From Lentilactobacillus diolivorans DSM 14421 (lineage in GTDB: Bacteria; Bacillota; Bacilli; Lactobacillales; Lactobacillaceae), in the NCBI RefSeq assembly GCF_001434255.1, contig NZ_AZEY01000079.1, positions 182,319 through 246,318 of the forward strand: 64,000 nucleotides of DNA. The letters run 5' to 3'. A model generated the notes under the pieces. That model saw only the letters and a list, made by a program, of their open reading frames with translations, was not told the origin of the DNA and searched no databases. Below, one piece after another: positions 8,643 through 17,031 of the stretch. The translations under genes and the position numbers were made by a program. How positions within the stretch are numbered: position 1 is the first letter of the stretch; every line of letters begins with the position of its first letter.

Positions 8643-8702
8643 ATAACGCAACTCACCCCATATCCTTACTTTAATTAGGGATATGGGGTGAGTTGTGTTA
8701 TA
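8643..8702. terminator. bidirectional terminator between the repeat block and nhaC
   Basis: A nearly perfect stem of about 22 bp is formed by ATAACGCAACTCACCCCATA (from 8643) and its complement ending at 8702, with a short AT-rich loop. It lies 33 bases beyond the nhaC stop and serves converging transcription. Confidence 0.75.
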
Positions 8703-8734
8703 TTTTAAAAACCAAATCCGGATTAAGAAACATT

Positions 8735-10150
8735 CTAATTTTGTACTGGCACGGTTTCTTTTCCTTTGGCATCTTCAGTAGCATTTAACTTCCGTAATCC
8801 GATTCCCGTAAAGCCACTTAAGAGTGAGAAGACAGGGCAGAGAAGACTGAAGAAGACAAATGGCAGGTACTGCATGGTTGGAACGCCCAACGTGTTGGCG
8901 ATAAAGACACCACCGACACCCCAAGGAACCAAGTAATTCAGAACGGTACCGCCATCCTCTAGGACCCGGCCAAGAGCTGAACTGGCTAAGCCGCCGTTAT
9001 TGAAGGCTTGTTTGAAAGCCCGACCTGGTAAGATAATTGATAGGAATTGTTCACCCACGAAAATGTTTACCCCAATGCAGGCACATAAAGCTGCCGTGAT
9101 CAATTTGGCTGAATTATTCAGCTTAGTGGCGATTGGTGTCATTACGGTACTGATTAAACCAAAGTGAACGAGCAAACCACCAAGAGATAATGTTAATACA
9201 ATCAGGGCAACGGTTGGCATCATACTAACAATGCCACCACGAGATAATAGTAAGTTGACTTCATGATTGCTGGTTTTTGCCACGAAGCCATTTGTGATGA
9301 TATCGCTGGCCTTATTCATATTTAAACCGGTATTATTCATAAACATCATGGCAGCTGAAACAAAAATGTTGAGCAGCATGGTGGGGATGGCTGCCATTTT
9401 AAAGGCGGCACAGATGAATACCAGGGCGATCGGAATTAATGCAATAATTGAAATGTGAAAGTCATTATTCAATGCAGCGACCGTGGTGTTGATTTTTGCC
9501 ATGTCAGCGTGATTGTGACCCATTCCCAGAACGGCAAATGCCACTGTTGAAATGGCTGCAGCTGGTAATGTCGACCATAAAATGGTTTTCATATGATCAA
9601 ATAGATCCGTATCAACGACGGCGGCCGCTAAGTTATTAGTCTCGGATAATGGTGACAATTTATCGCCGAAAGTTCCTCCGGCAATGATGGCGCCGGCAAC
9701 GAGGGCTGGGTTAAAGTTCATGGTTACGCCGATGCCGAAGAAAGCAATTCCGACGGTTGAAACGACTGTGAAGCAACTTCCAACCGCGGCGCCAACTAGG
9801 GAACAAACCAGAAAGACTGTTGGTAGGAACCATTGTGCGCTGATTGCCTTAAAGCCAATGACCATTAAAGTTGGAATTGTCCCGGCAGCAATCCAGGTAC
9901 TGATCATTGCTCCAATTAAAATAAAAATAACAATTGGAATGATTCCTTTATCGATACCGTCCTTAATGCCGCCATTGATTTCATGCCAGTTAAATCCGCG
10001 CAGCTTTGCCCAAAAAATGGTGACGGTAATGGCTAGTAAAACTGGAACTTGTGGTGACAAGCCCAGGCCGATTACACCAGAACCCATAATTGCTAAGATG
10101 ATAATTAGAACAATAATTGCTTCACTTAAAGATAATTTACTTTTCGTCAT
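8735..10150 (-). CDS. nhaC: NhaC-family antiporter, probable tyrosine-linked transporter
   Basis: The 471-residue polytopic membrane protein has the NhaC Na+/H+ antiporter family build, with about twelve helices, GGTFGDKLSPLSETNNLAA near residue 155 and FVGEQFLSIILPGRAF near 365. Family members exchange Na+ or H+ for ions or organic anions (MleN is a malate/lactate example). A T-box leader with an apparent UAC (Tyr) specifier precedes the gene, so control by uncharged tRNA-Tyr is likely. That suggests tyrosine or a tyrosine-derived amine as substrate, not simple sodium export. From memory, NhaC-like yheL genes under tyrosine T-boxes have been proposed as tyrosine carriers in Firmicutes. The ATG follows AGAGG. 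Confidence 0.88.
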   Translation of the reverse strand: MTKSKLSLSEAIIVLIIILAIMGSGVIGLGLSPQVPVLLAITVTIFWAKLRGFNWHEINGGIKDGIDKGIIPIVIFILIGAMISTWIAAGTIPTLMVIGFKAISAQWFLPTVFLVCSLVGAAVGSCFTVVSTVGIAFFGIGVTMNFNPALVAGAIIAGGTFGDKLSPLSETNNLAAAVVDTDLFDHMKTILWSTLPAAAISTVAFAVLGMGHNHADMAKINTTVAALNNDFHISIIALIPIALVFICAAFKMAAIPTMLLNIFVSAAMMFMNNTGLNMNKASDIITNGFVAKTSNHEVNLLLSRGGIVSMMPTVALIVLTLSLGGLLVHFGLISTVMTPIATKLNNSAKLITAALCACIGVNIFVGEQFLSIILPGRAFKQAFNNGGLASSALGRVLEDGGTVLNYLVPWGVGGVFIANTLGVPTMQYLPFVFFSLLCPVFSLLSGFTGIGLRKLNATEDAKGKETVPVQN

Positions 10151-10271
10151 ATTGATTAACCTCTTTTTGTTTTTTCGTGACTAATTGTTTTCATAAAGAG
10201 TGGCTATCAATATCGCGCTAAGCCCCCATTAGTTGATCGTTCCATGTTCAACATCCCTTTCTCTGGTAAAT

Positions 10272-10515
10272 AAAAAATCGTCCCTATTGCATGTTCATAT
10301 GCAATAGGGACGATTAGACTCTTTACCGTGGTACCACCCAACTTGTGTATTCAAAAAATACACCGCTCACTAGAAGATAATGGATTCTAGTTATTGACCA
10401 TTGTCGAGAGTATTACGGTATTTCGTCTCCCTTATCCTGATTGGTTCGCAGCGACCACCAACTTCCTGACACCCAGATAAGGAACTACTTCATGTAATTC
10501 GACTTTAAATTATTA
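10272..10515 (-). promoter_or_regulatory. T-box riboswitch, apparent UAC (Tyr) specifier
   Basis: Read on the minus strand, the leader contains the T-box antiterminator core TGGGTGGTACCACGG (10340-10326) and a terminator hairpin (CGTCCCTATTGCAT pairing with its complement, 10313-10278) followed by six T. Stem I closes with CCTTATC/GATAAGG. The specifier loop reads AGTA on the 5' side and CGAAA-TAC-C on the 3' side (TAC at 10420-10418), which by comparison with the B. subtilis glyQS layout makes UAC the codon. The UGGU bulge would pair with an ACCA tRNA end. An Ile AUA reading is possible if the loop is shifted one base. Confidence 0.88.
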
Positions 10516-10521
10516 ATTAGG

Positions 10522-10550
10522 AGTATAGAACGATGGGTGAGAAAAAGCAA
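10522..10550 (-). promoter_or_regulatory. promoter of the nhaC T-box leader
   Basis: On the minus strand TTGCTT (10550-10545) and TATACT (10527-10522) are separated by exactly 17 bases. Transcription would start near 10515, just before stem I of the T-box. The remaining 10551-10797 stretch is the divergent promoter region for the amino acid permease; I see no gene in it. Confidence 0.65.
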
Positions 10551-10797
10551 GTAAAGTTGGTAATTAATTAACTGAGATTTCATTTAACCGGAAAGGATAT
10601 TTTTCTAAAACGAATATGTTATTAAACCTGACATTTCGTTCATAAAAGACTCACATAATTAAATAAAATTATATAAAAACGATTTCATATGTAAAAATAT
10701 CTAACACGAATTGAAAATGTGTGGTAGAATAATGACATTCCAATTAGAATTTAATTAGTAACTGTCTTATTTGCCCTTATTTTGTAGGAGGATGCTT

Positions 10798-12189
10798 ATG
10801 AAATCAACTATTACCAAGAACCAAGATGGTACCATGCGAGCCTTAAGTAACAGGCATGTTCAGATGATTGCCATTGGTGGCACAATCGGAACAGGACTAT
10901 TTTTGGGATCCGGAAGTACAATTAGTAAAACCGGCCCGTCCGTAATGTTGGTTTACCTAACATTGGGCTTGTTCTTCTTCTTTATGATGCGGGCAATCGG
11001 TGAGATGTTTTATTCCGATCCTTCCCAACACACGTTTGTTTCGTTCATTTCTCGATATTTAGGTCCGACAGTTGGTCATTTTAGCGGCTGGACTTATTGG
11101 ATTGGCTTAGTCTTTGTTTGTATGGCAGAATTGACTGCGACGGCCACATATGTTAAATTCTGGTTTCCGAATTTTCCATCGTGGGTTGTTGAACTGATCT
11201 TTTTGGGAGTCTTGGCAAGTGTTAATTTAATTGCTGCCCGGTTGTTCGGGGAAGCTGAATTCTGGTTTGCAATGATTAAAATTATTGCGATCGTTGCCAT
11301 GATTGTAACAGGTGTGTTCATGATGTTCAGCCATTCGGTTACGCCATTGGGCCACGCAACGATTACAAATGTTTTTCACAATTATACACTGTTCCCACAC
11401 GGTGTCTTTAACTTTGTCTCGGCATTCCCAATGGTTTTCTTTGCCTTTCAGGGAATTGAATTTGTCAGCATCACAATTGGCGAAGCTAAATCACCACACA
11501 CTGTAATTAAAAAAGCGGTTAACGAAACGTTAATTCGAATCTTACTATTCTATATTGGCGCATTGATTGTCATCATGGGTATTATCCCTTGGACATCATT
11601 AACGGCTGATAGTAGCCCGTTTGTTCAAGTGTTTAAGTTAGCTGGTTTTCCTGCAGCGGCTGCGGTAATTAACTTTGTGGTATTGACCTCGGCAGCTTCT
11701 TCACTAAATAGTTGTATTTTCTCAGCCGGCCGGCATTTCTACCAGTTGGCAACCGAAGTCCCAGAAAATAGTTGGATGCACAAAACGTTCGCCAAAATTT
11801 CCAAAAACGGCGTTCCTGCAGCCGCAATTATTTTCTCAGCAGCGTTGGTTTTGGTTACACCATTGATGAGTTTAACCACTGCGATTACGTCAGTCTTCAC
11901 GATTGTAACAGGGGTTTCCAGTGATATGTACATTATTGTTTATACCTTGTCGATGCTGGCTCACAGAAAATATCGGGCATCAAGTGATTTCTTACCAGAC
12001 GGCTTTAAGATGCCATGGTACAGCGTCACCAGTCCATTAACCATCGCGTTCTTCGCGGTTATCTTTGTCAGCTTATTCTTCATACCAGAAGATGTCATTG
12101 GGGCCGTTGGCGCAATTGTTTGGACATTGGTATTTGGCGGTGTCACTTATCTGCATCAGCGAAAATTGGTGCCAAACACACAGAGTTAA
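10798..12189 (+). CDS. amino acid permease (APC superfamily, AAT/CycA-like)
   Basis: The 463-residue integral membrane protein has about twelve helices. Its opening MRALSNRHVQMIAIGGTIGT and GLFLGSGSTISKTGPS are the hallmark of the amino acid transporter (AAT) family, and the SGWTYWIGLVF segment resembles CycA-type D-serine/D-alanine/glycine carriers. It imports an amino acid with protons. ATG 10798 was chosen because AGGAGG ends 6 bases upstream; an in-frame ATG at 10771 lacks a ribosome binding site. A close paralogue lies at 47297-48694 on the other strand. Substrate is not determinable from sequence alone. Confidence 0.9.
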   Translation: MKSTITKNQDGTMRALSNRHVQMIAIGGTIGTGLFLGSGSTISKTGPSVMLVYLTLGLFFFFMMRAIGEMFYSDPSQHTFVSFISRYLGPTVGHFSGWTYWIGLVFVCMAELTATATYVKFWFPNFPSWVVELIFLGVLASVNLIAARLFGEAEFWFAMIKIIAIVAMIVTGVFMMFSHSVTPLGHATITNVFHNYTLFPHGVFNFVSAFPMVFFAFQGIEFVSITIGEAKSPHTVIKKAVNETLIRILLFYIGALIVIMGIIPWTSLTADSSPFVQVFKLAGFPAAAAVINFVVLTSAASSLNSCIFSAGRHFYQLATEVPENSWMHKTFAKISKNGVPAAAIIFSAALVLVTPLMSLTTAITSVFTIVTGVSSDMYIIVYTLSMLAHRKYRASSDFLPDGFKMPWYSVTSPLTIAFFAVIFVSLFFIPEDVIGAVGAIVWTLVFGGVTYLHQRKLVPNTQS

Positions 12190-12240
12190 TGTTAATCCCG
12201 AGTCAAAAATAATGGCTTGAACTTTATCTAATTTCAAATA

Positions 12241-12292
12241 ATCCCTCTAAATTGGCGAGTGAGTATCTATTCGTTGGTTTAGAGGATTTTTT
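12241..12292 (+). terminator. terminator after the amino acid permease
   Basis: ATCCCTCTAAA at 12241-12251 pairs with TTTAGAGGAT at 12278-12287, followed by five T. Confidence 0.75.
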
Positions 12293-12427
12293 GGCTAGTT
12301 CAACAGCCACGATTGTGATAATATTCAAGAAGAATGGGATTGGGAATAACAAATGGTGACTAAATGAATCAATGTTTATCAAATTGATAAGCATTTGCCG
12401 ATTCTAAACTTTCGAGGGGATGATCAA

Positions 12428-13585
12428 ATGTCGATCTCAAAGCAACAAGTGATCGAACTAAGTCAACAAATCGGGATTGATAAAATTGGATTTACAACTG
12501 CCGATAATTTTGAATACTTGCGTGCCGGCCTTGAAGCTCAAAAGGCTGCGGGACACACAAGCGGTTTTGAACATCCCAATCTTGATGAGCGGCTAAATCC
12601 TGCTTTGACTTTTGATCATCCAAAGTCAATTATTGCTATTGCACTGGCTTACCCGAGTCGAATGAAAGAATCACCAGTTCGAACAAATTTAAAACGGGGG
12701 CAATTTGCGAGAGCTTCTTGGGGAATTGACTATCATCAAATTTTACGAGAAAAAATGACTTCCCTAATTAAACAACTCAAAGGCCTTGACGAGACTGCCA
12801 GATTCAAACCAATGGTTGACACTGGCGAGCTGGTTGATGTTGCGGTAGCCAATCGTGCTGGGCTCGGGTTTATTGGTAAGAATGGATTGTTGATTACTAA
12901 AGAATATGGCTCATTCGTTTATTTGGGAGAAATGATCACTAATCTTGAATTTGAGGCGGATACGCCAATTCCATGTCAGTGTGGCGATTGTACTCGTTGT
13001 ATTGATGCTTGTCCGGTTCGGGCATTGTTGGGCAATGGTAAAATGAATGCCCAGCGGTGTTTGTCGTATCAGACGCAAACAAAGGGGCTAATGAGCGACT
13101 TTGCGCGTAAGAAGACTCGAAACGTTATTTATGGCTGTGATATCTGCCAGTTGGTTTGTCCGTTTAACCAAGGAAAAGATTTTCATTTGCACAAAGAAAT
13201 GACACCTGATCCTGATAAGGTCCGACCGGAATTGTTGCCGATACTAAGTCTTTCCAATCACGATTTCAAGGCTGGATTTGGCCAAATGGCCGGCTCATGG
13301 CGTGGCAAGAAACCATTACAGCGGAATGCCATCATTGCTTTAGCAAACTTAAATGATCGTTCAGCCATCCCTAAATTGCGAGAGGTGATGGATGGAGATG
13401 TTCGACCGGTGATTCGGGCAACTGCCGCATATGCGCTGGGAAGATTGGCGAAGCCTGGTGATGAAGAGATATTGGGGGATTTACAATCTGCATATCAGAA
13501 AGAGCGGACTGAAAAATCTGATGCATTGATTTTACATGATTACCAAGTGGCAATTAATGCAGTTCAGCGGCAAAAAAATAGTTAG
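12428..13585 (+). CDS. queG: epoxyqueuosine reductase QueG
   Basis: QueG reduces epoxyqueuosine to queuosine in the wobble position of GUN-anticodon tRNAs, using cobalamin and two [4Fe-4S] clusters. The 385-residue protein shows the cluster motif CGDCTRCIDACP near residue 185 and the second set CDICQLVCPFNQG near 240. The C-terminus has HEAT-like repeats (AIPKLREVMDGDVRPVIRAT), as in the longer QueG forms. ATG 12428 is preceded by GAGGGGA; an upstream in-frame ATG at 12395 is less well placed. The gene appears monocistronic. Confidence 0.94.
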   Translation: MSISKQQVIELSQQIGIDKIGFTTADNFEYLRAGLEAQKAAGHTSGFEHPNLDERLNPALTFDHPKSIIAIALAYPSRMKESPVRTNLKRGQFARASWGIDYHQILREKMTSLIKQLKGLDETARFKPMVDTGELVDVAVANRAGLGFIGKNGLLITKEYGSFVYLGEMITNLEFEADTPIPCQCGDCTRCIDACPVRALLGNGKMNAQRCLSYQTQTKGLMSDFARKKTRNVIYGCDICQLVCPFNQGKDFHLHKEMTPDPDKVRPELLPILSLSNHDFKAGFGQMAGSWRGKKPLQRNAIIALANLNDRSAIPKLREVMDGDVRPVIRATAAYALGRLAKPGDEEILGDLQSAYQKERTEKSDALILHDYQVAINAVQRQKNS

Positions 13586-13636
13586 GGTGTGTCCTCAAAC
13601 TATTTGGTCAACAAGAAAATGGTAATAATTTGAATA

Positions 13637-13715
13637 AAAGCCGAAAGGGAAATTACTATTTTATCCAACTACCATCTACCAGTGGTAGGTGGAACTAACC
13701 CTTTACATCGGCTTT
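13637..13715. other. nested inverted repeat of unknown role
   Basis: An outer stem AAAGCCGA (13637-13644) pairs with TCGGCTTT (13708-13715). A second stem AAGGG (13645-13649) pairs with CCCTT (13699-13703). Inside lies a hairpin, TACCATCTACC (13670-13680) against TGGTAGGTGG (13683-13692). No T-run follows. It could be a structured RNA or the end of a decayed mobile element. Confidence 0.4.
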
Positions 13716-14016
13716 ACTGAACAACAAATTCCCGTCATTCTAAATTCTATTATCAGACAAGTAATTAACATTACTGACATTGCCCATCGCAAAATTGAGG
13801 AATCCTTCATTGTTTATGATGGTGAGAATCATGACGCGGTGGTCGGCCAGTGCAATAGGCGAGGAATAGTAACTCGATTAGAAACCATTGTTCATCACTT
13901 AATTCATAACGGTATTTTTCTATCGTGATCGCAAGCTTTTGTTTTTAGCCTATCAAATCGAACACGGTGAAAAAAATTTAACGTCTGTTGTCTGCAGACA
14001 CTACCTAGTTATTTAG
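13689..14016 (+). pseudogene. unrecognised gene remnant with a frameshift
   Basis: A frame from 13689 reads LYIGFTEQQIPVILNSIIRQ and continues to a stop at 13928. Near 13915-13924 the reading continues in another frame as YRDRKLLFLAYQIEHGEKN and ends at 14016. The two parts together give about 105 residues of protein-like composition, but no start with a ribosome binding site is evident. I do not recognise the family. It may be a fragment left by deletion or a decayed mobile element between queG and the dehydrogenase. Nothing else is seen in 13586-14209 apart from the flanking inverted repeat and a terminator. Confidence 0.3.
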
Positions 14017-14029
14017 GATAATTGTTAGT

Positions 14030-14067
14030 GAGGTCTTAGGGCAAAGTGTTTGCCTAAGGCCTCTTTT
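14030..14067 (+). terminator. intergenic terminator
   Basis: GAGGTCTTAGGC at 14030-14041 pairs with GCCTAAGGCCTC at 14052-14063 and is followed by TTTT. It closes whatever is transcribed from the queG side. Confidence 0.75.
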
Positions 14068-14209
14068 CTCGGTATGCTGAAGTGGAAATGTAAGATCCGT
14101 GTGTTCCGATTGGTGCGCAATTGCGAGATATCTGATAGTTAAACTAACATAATAATGAGGAATGATAATCGAATCCACACTTGGGTCGTATTTAAAAGGG
14201 GAGATAACA

Positions 14210-15073
14210 ATGACAAAAGTGACGTTTATTGGAATTGGTGATATGGGTTCTGAGATGATTACCCACTTACCAGATGCAGGTTATGATGTGACGGTCTGGG
14301 ATCGGGATCCCAAAAAGCTGGCAAAGATTGATCAGCCGGACATTCATGTGGCAACTTCATTATCCGAGGCAGTCAAAGCTTCAAAAGTGGTGATCACGGC
14401 CGTTATGTCCGATGATGTATTGGCGTTACATGTTGGTGATGATCATCAGCCCGGAATCGTTAATTTCCTACAGCCGGGAAGTACTTTAATCGTTACGTCA
14501 ACGCTTGATCCTGAAAAGATCTTTGCGGTTAACCGCGCACTTCCTAAGGACACGCACTTACTGGATGTGCCGATTATTGGTGGTGTTCGGTATGCGCGCG
14601 AGGCATCACTGGTTTTAATTGGTAGTGGGGACAAAGCAACTTTTGACAACGTACTACCGATCTTGAAGGTGTTTGGAACCGTTAAATACTTAGGTGCATT
14701 AGGTAACGGTGCTAAATTAAAGCTCATCACAAACGTTGGTATCATGGCAGCTGAGGCCGGAATCCGTGAGACCTTGGACTTGGCTGATGCGTATGACATT
14801 GATTATGATACCGTATTGGAACTAATGCGAATGGGGCCATTGAAGGCAGTGGTTAACCGGGCGCTGGATACAACTAATCCAAGACCATTAAAGGGATCGG
14901 TAGCTGATGAAGAGGAATTACTTACAGCAACTAAAGATTTAATTAAACTACCACTGGCTAAGGGTTCCCGTGATCGCTTGAGAGATGCCGTGGATGCGGT
15001 TGAGGGTGAAGCCCGATTTATCGATATCACGAATAAGAATACGGCGTTGGCAAAATATAAGAGTGCAAAATAA
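14210..15073 (+). CDS. NAD(P)-dependent 3-hydroxyisobutyrate dehydrogenase-family protein
   Basis: The 287-residue cytosolic protein belongs to the beta-hydroxyacid dehydrogenase family (3-hydroxyisobutyrate dehydrogenase, tartronate semialdehyde reductase, 6-phosphogluconate dehydrogenase-like). The N-terminal Rossmann motif GIGDMGSEM is near residue 8. The substrate-binding stretch DVPIIGGVRYAREASL lies near 120, and the catalytic helix GNGAKLKLITN near 168 carries the family Lys. ATG 14210 follows AAAGGGGAG with 6-base spacing. The last codons and the TAA stop (GTGCAAAATAA) lie inside the left arm of palindrome copy 3. The exact substrate is unknown. Confidence 0.88.
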   Translation: MTKVTFIGIGDMGSEMITHLPDAGYDVTVWDRDPKKLAKIDQPDIHVATSLSEAVKASKVVITAVMSDDVLALHVGDDHQPGIVNFLQPGSTLIVTSTLDPEKIFAVNRALPKDTHLLDVPIIGGVRYAREASLVLIGSGDKATFDNVLPILKVFGTVKYLGALGNGAKLKLITNVGIMAAEAGIRETLDLADAYDIDYDTVLELMRMGPLKAVVNRALDTTNPRPLKGSVADEEELLTATKDLIKLPLAKGSRDRLRDAVDAVEGEARFIDITNKNTALAKYKSAK

Positions 15074-15175
15074 AGCGGTTAGGCTCCAGAATATAAGACA
15101 CTTAACCCCCTATTCCGGTTTTCGGAATAGGGGGTTAAGTGTCTTATATGGCCGGAGGCTGCTTTACTTTTGCAC
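15063..15175 (+). repeat. variable-stem palindrome, copy 3
   Basis: Outer arms GTGCAAAATAAAGC (15063-15076) and GCTTTACTTTTGCAC (15161-15175) are complementary apart from one inserted base. The conserved blocks GGTTAGGCTCCAGAATATAAG and CTTATATGGCCGGAGGC follow. The inner arms, ACACTTAACCCCCTATTCCG and its complement, are perfectly paired around a TTTT-type loop. The left arm contains the stop codon of the upstream dehydrogenase gene. Confidence 0.92.
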
Positions 15176-15560
15176 GTTTTAGAAAGAATAGCATCGGTGT
15201 TTCCCAGTTTAGAAATAAGGGAAAACGACTTATATGGCCGGAGGCTGCTTTGCTTTTGCGCGTTTTAGAAAGAATAGCATCGGTGTTTCCCAGTTTAGAA
15301 ATAAGGGAAAACGACTTATATGGCCGGAGAGTGCTTTACTTTTGCACGTTTTAGCAAGAATAAAATCGGTGTTTCCCAGTTTAGAAATAAGAGGAAACGA
15401 CTTATATGGCTGGAGGCTGCTTTACTTTTGCACGTTTTAGCAAGAATAAAATCGGTGTTTCCCAGTTTAGAAATAAGGGAAAACGACTTATATGGCCGGG
15501 CGCTGCTTTACTTTTGCACGTTTTAGCAAAAATAAAATCGGTGTTTCCCAGTTGAGAAAA
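15143..15560 (+). repeat. five tandem 3' half-elements, 86-bp period
   Basis: Units starting CTTATATGGC at 15143, 15229, 15315, 15401 and 15488 repeat every 86-87 bp. Each holds the CTTATATGGCCGGAGGCTGC block, the outer arm ending TTTTGCACGTTTTAG, and a small internal hairpin GTTTCCC...GGGAAAAC. The units differ at only a few positions and there are no unique spacers. The last unit fades near 15560. The rest of the gap to 15637 is unremarkable. Confidence 0.9.
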
Positions 15561-15637
15561 ATCGTAAGCGGCAGTGTTACATAGTTAAAAAACATCGAAA
15601 AAATTTATATACTTCGGAATATTTCCAATCCGCATAC

Positions 15638-16879
15638 CTATTCTTCGTTAGCATGTAATGTCAATTTTTTCATTCCGGGTAATGTAATCATTGTAATGAA
15701 ACTGATGACGTAGAGAATTGATAAGAATGCCATAACCACTGTGATTGAGTAGTGATCCATTAGAATGCCGATAACAACTGATGAGAATCCACCAACAGCC
15801 CGACCGATATTAACGATGACGTTATTGGCAGTTGAGCGAATTTCAGTAGGATAAAGGCGACTGATAACGGCACCGTATCCGCCAAACATCCCATTTGAGA
15901 AGAAACCAACAATCGCACCAATGATCAACAATGAGATTGTATTATGAGCTAAGGTAATGGTGAAGACCATTGCGGCTGAAGCAAGTAGGAAAATACCGAA
16001 TGCCCGCCGTGGGCCAAAGAAATCAAGGATTGAACCAAATGTGATCATGCCAAGGCTCATTCCGATAATTGTTGAAATCATCCATAATGATGATCCTGAA
16101 ACGTTGAGTCCAAGTTGCTTTTGCACGATAATGGGTAACCAGTTCATTAAACCGAAGTATCCGGCAATTTGAACGGTTGTCATGATCATTAAAGCAAAAC
16201 TTTGATAAGCTAATTTTGGTGAACTAAACATGAATTTGAAAACGGCACTGGTTGTAGAGCGTTTTTCTTCTTTCTTGGCTTCGACAAATTCGGTTGTTTC
16301 ATGGAGATGCCGACGGATGAAATAAGTTAAAACCACTGGAACCAACCCAAGCAGGAAGAGTGCATGCCAGCCAAGTTGTGGAATGATAAAAGCAGCGGCA
16401 ATGGCTGCCAGAATGGCACCAATTTGACCACCGATGGCAGCAACCGACGTCATCTTACCGATTTGGTTTTTGTGGAATGATTCGGCAATCAGCGAAATGC
16501 CAACGCCATATTCACCGCCGGCACCAATTCCGGCTAGAAACCGTAAGCCATAAATCAAGGTAATGTTGTTGGCAAATGCCATTGCAGCGGTTGCAAACGC
16601 GAAGATAAATATCGTATATGAGAATGTTTTTACTCGACCAAAGCGATCGCCGATTAAGCCGAATAAAATGCCGCCAAACAACATCCCTAAGTTTGTAATT
16701 GAGCCGATCAATCCGGCAGCACCACCGCTTAAGTGTAACTGACTAATCATTGAACTCATTGCAAACGATAAAAAAAGCACATCCATATTTTCAAGAGCGA
16801 AGCCAGAACTGGTAGAAGCAATAATCCATTTCTGATTCTTCGAAAAAGTATGACTGCGCGTTAAACTTGTATTTTCCAT
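15638..16879 (-). CDS. MFS transporter (metabolite:H+ symporter type)
   Basis: The 413-residue protein has twelve predicted helices and the MFS loop 2-3 signature GLIGDRFGRVKTF near residue 70, with a related motif GSILDFFGPRRAF in the second half. The overall pattern, including EYGVGISLIAESF and YPTEIRSTANN, is that of the sugar-porter/aromatic-acid symporter branch. It imports a small metabolite with protons. Start MENTSLTRS at 16879 was chosen because TTGGAGG lies 7 bases before it; an upstream ATG at 16912 adds a non-hydrophobic tail. Substrate unknown. Confidence 0.9.
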   Translation of the reverse strand: MENTSLTRSHTFSKNQKWIIASTSSGFALENMDVLFLSFAMSSMISQLHLSGGAAGLIGSITNLGMLFGGILFGLIGDRFGRVKTFSYTIFIFAFATAAMAFANNITLIYGLRFLAGIGAGGEYGVGISLIAESFHKNQIGKMTSVAAIGGQIGAILAAIAAAFIIPQLGWHALFLLGLVPVVLTYFIRRHLHETTEFVEAKKEEKRSTTSAVFKFMFSSPKLAYQSFALMIMTTVQIAGYFGLMNWLPIIVQKQLGLNVSGSSLWMISTIIGMSLGMITFGSILDFFGPRRAFGIFLLASAAMVFTITLAHNTISLLIIGAIVGFFSNGMFGGYGAVISRLYPTEIRSTANNVIVNIGRAVGGFSSVVIGILMDHYSITVVMAFLSILYVISFITMITLPGMKKLTLHANEE

Positions 16880-17031
16880 GTCGTATCCTCCAAAATGAAT
16901 GCTCGCTGACATCCTTTATTTTTTGCTGAGAACATTATGGCATTAATTGATGTTGTTTGCAAGGCCGTCTCGAGGATTAACCATTTTAATTGGCGTCTGT
17001 TATTATTGGTAGCAATTGATTGTTAATTTGT

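Noticed and set aside
8278-8674. Several open frames of 65-101 codons on both strands
   Set aside because: They are translations of the 91-bp tandem repeat, repeat the same peptide text, and lack ribosome binding sites.
9684-10184. 166-codon frame antisense to nhaC
   Set aside because: It is a shadow of a long hydrophobic gene; it has no ribosome binding site and its composition is that of an antisense membrane gene.
15139-15526. Overlapping open frames of 65-71 codons
   Set aside because: They arise only because the 86-bp repeat has no in-frame stop over part of its length; the peptides are copies of each other.
15143-15560. Possible CRISPR array (regular 86-bp repetition)
   Set aside because: The whole unit is repeated almost identically, with no unique spacers, and no cas genes are nearby. 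It is a tandem duplication of the palindrome's 3' half.
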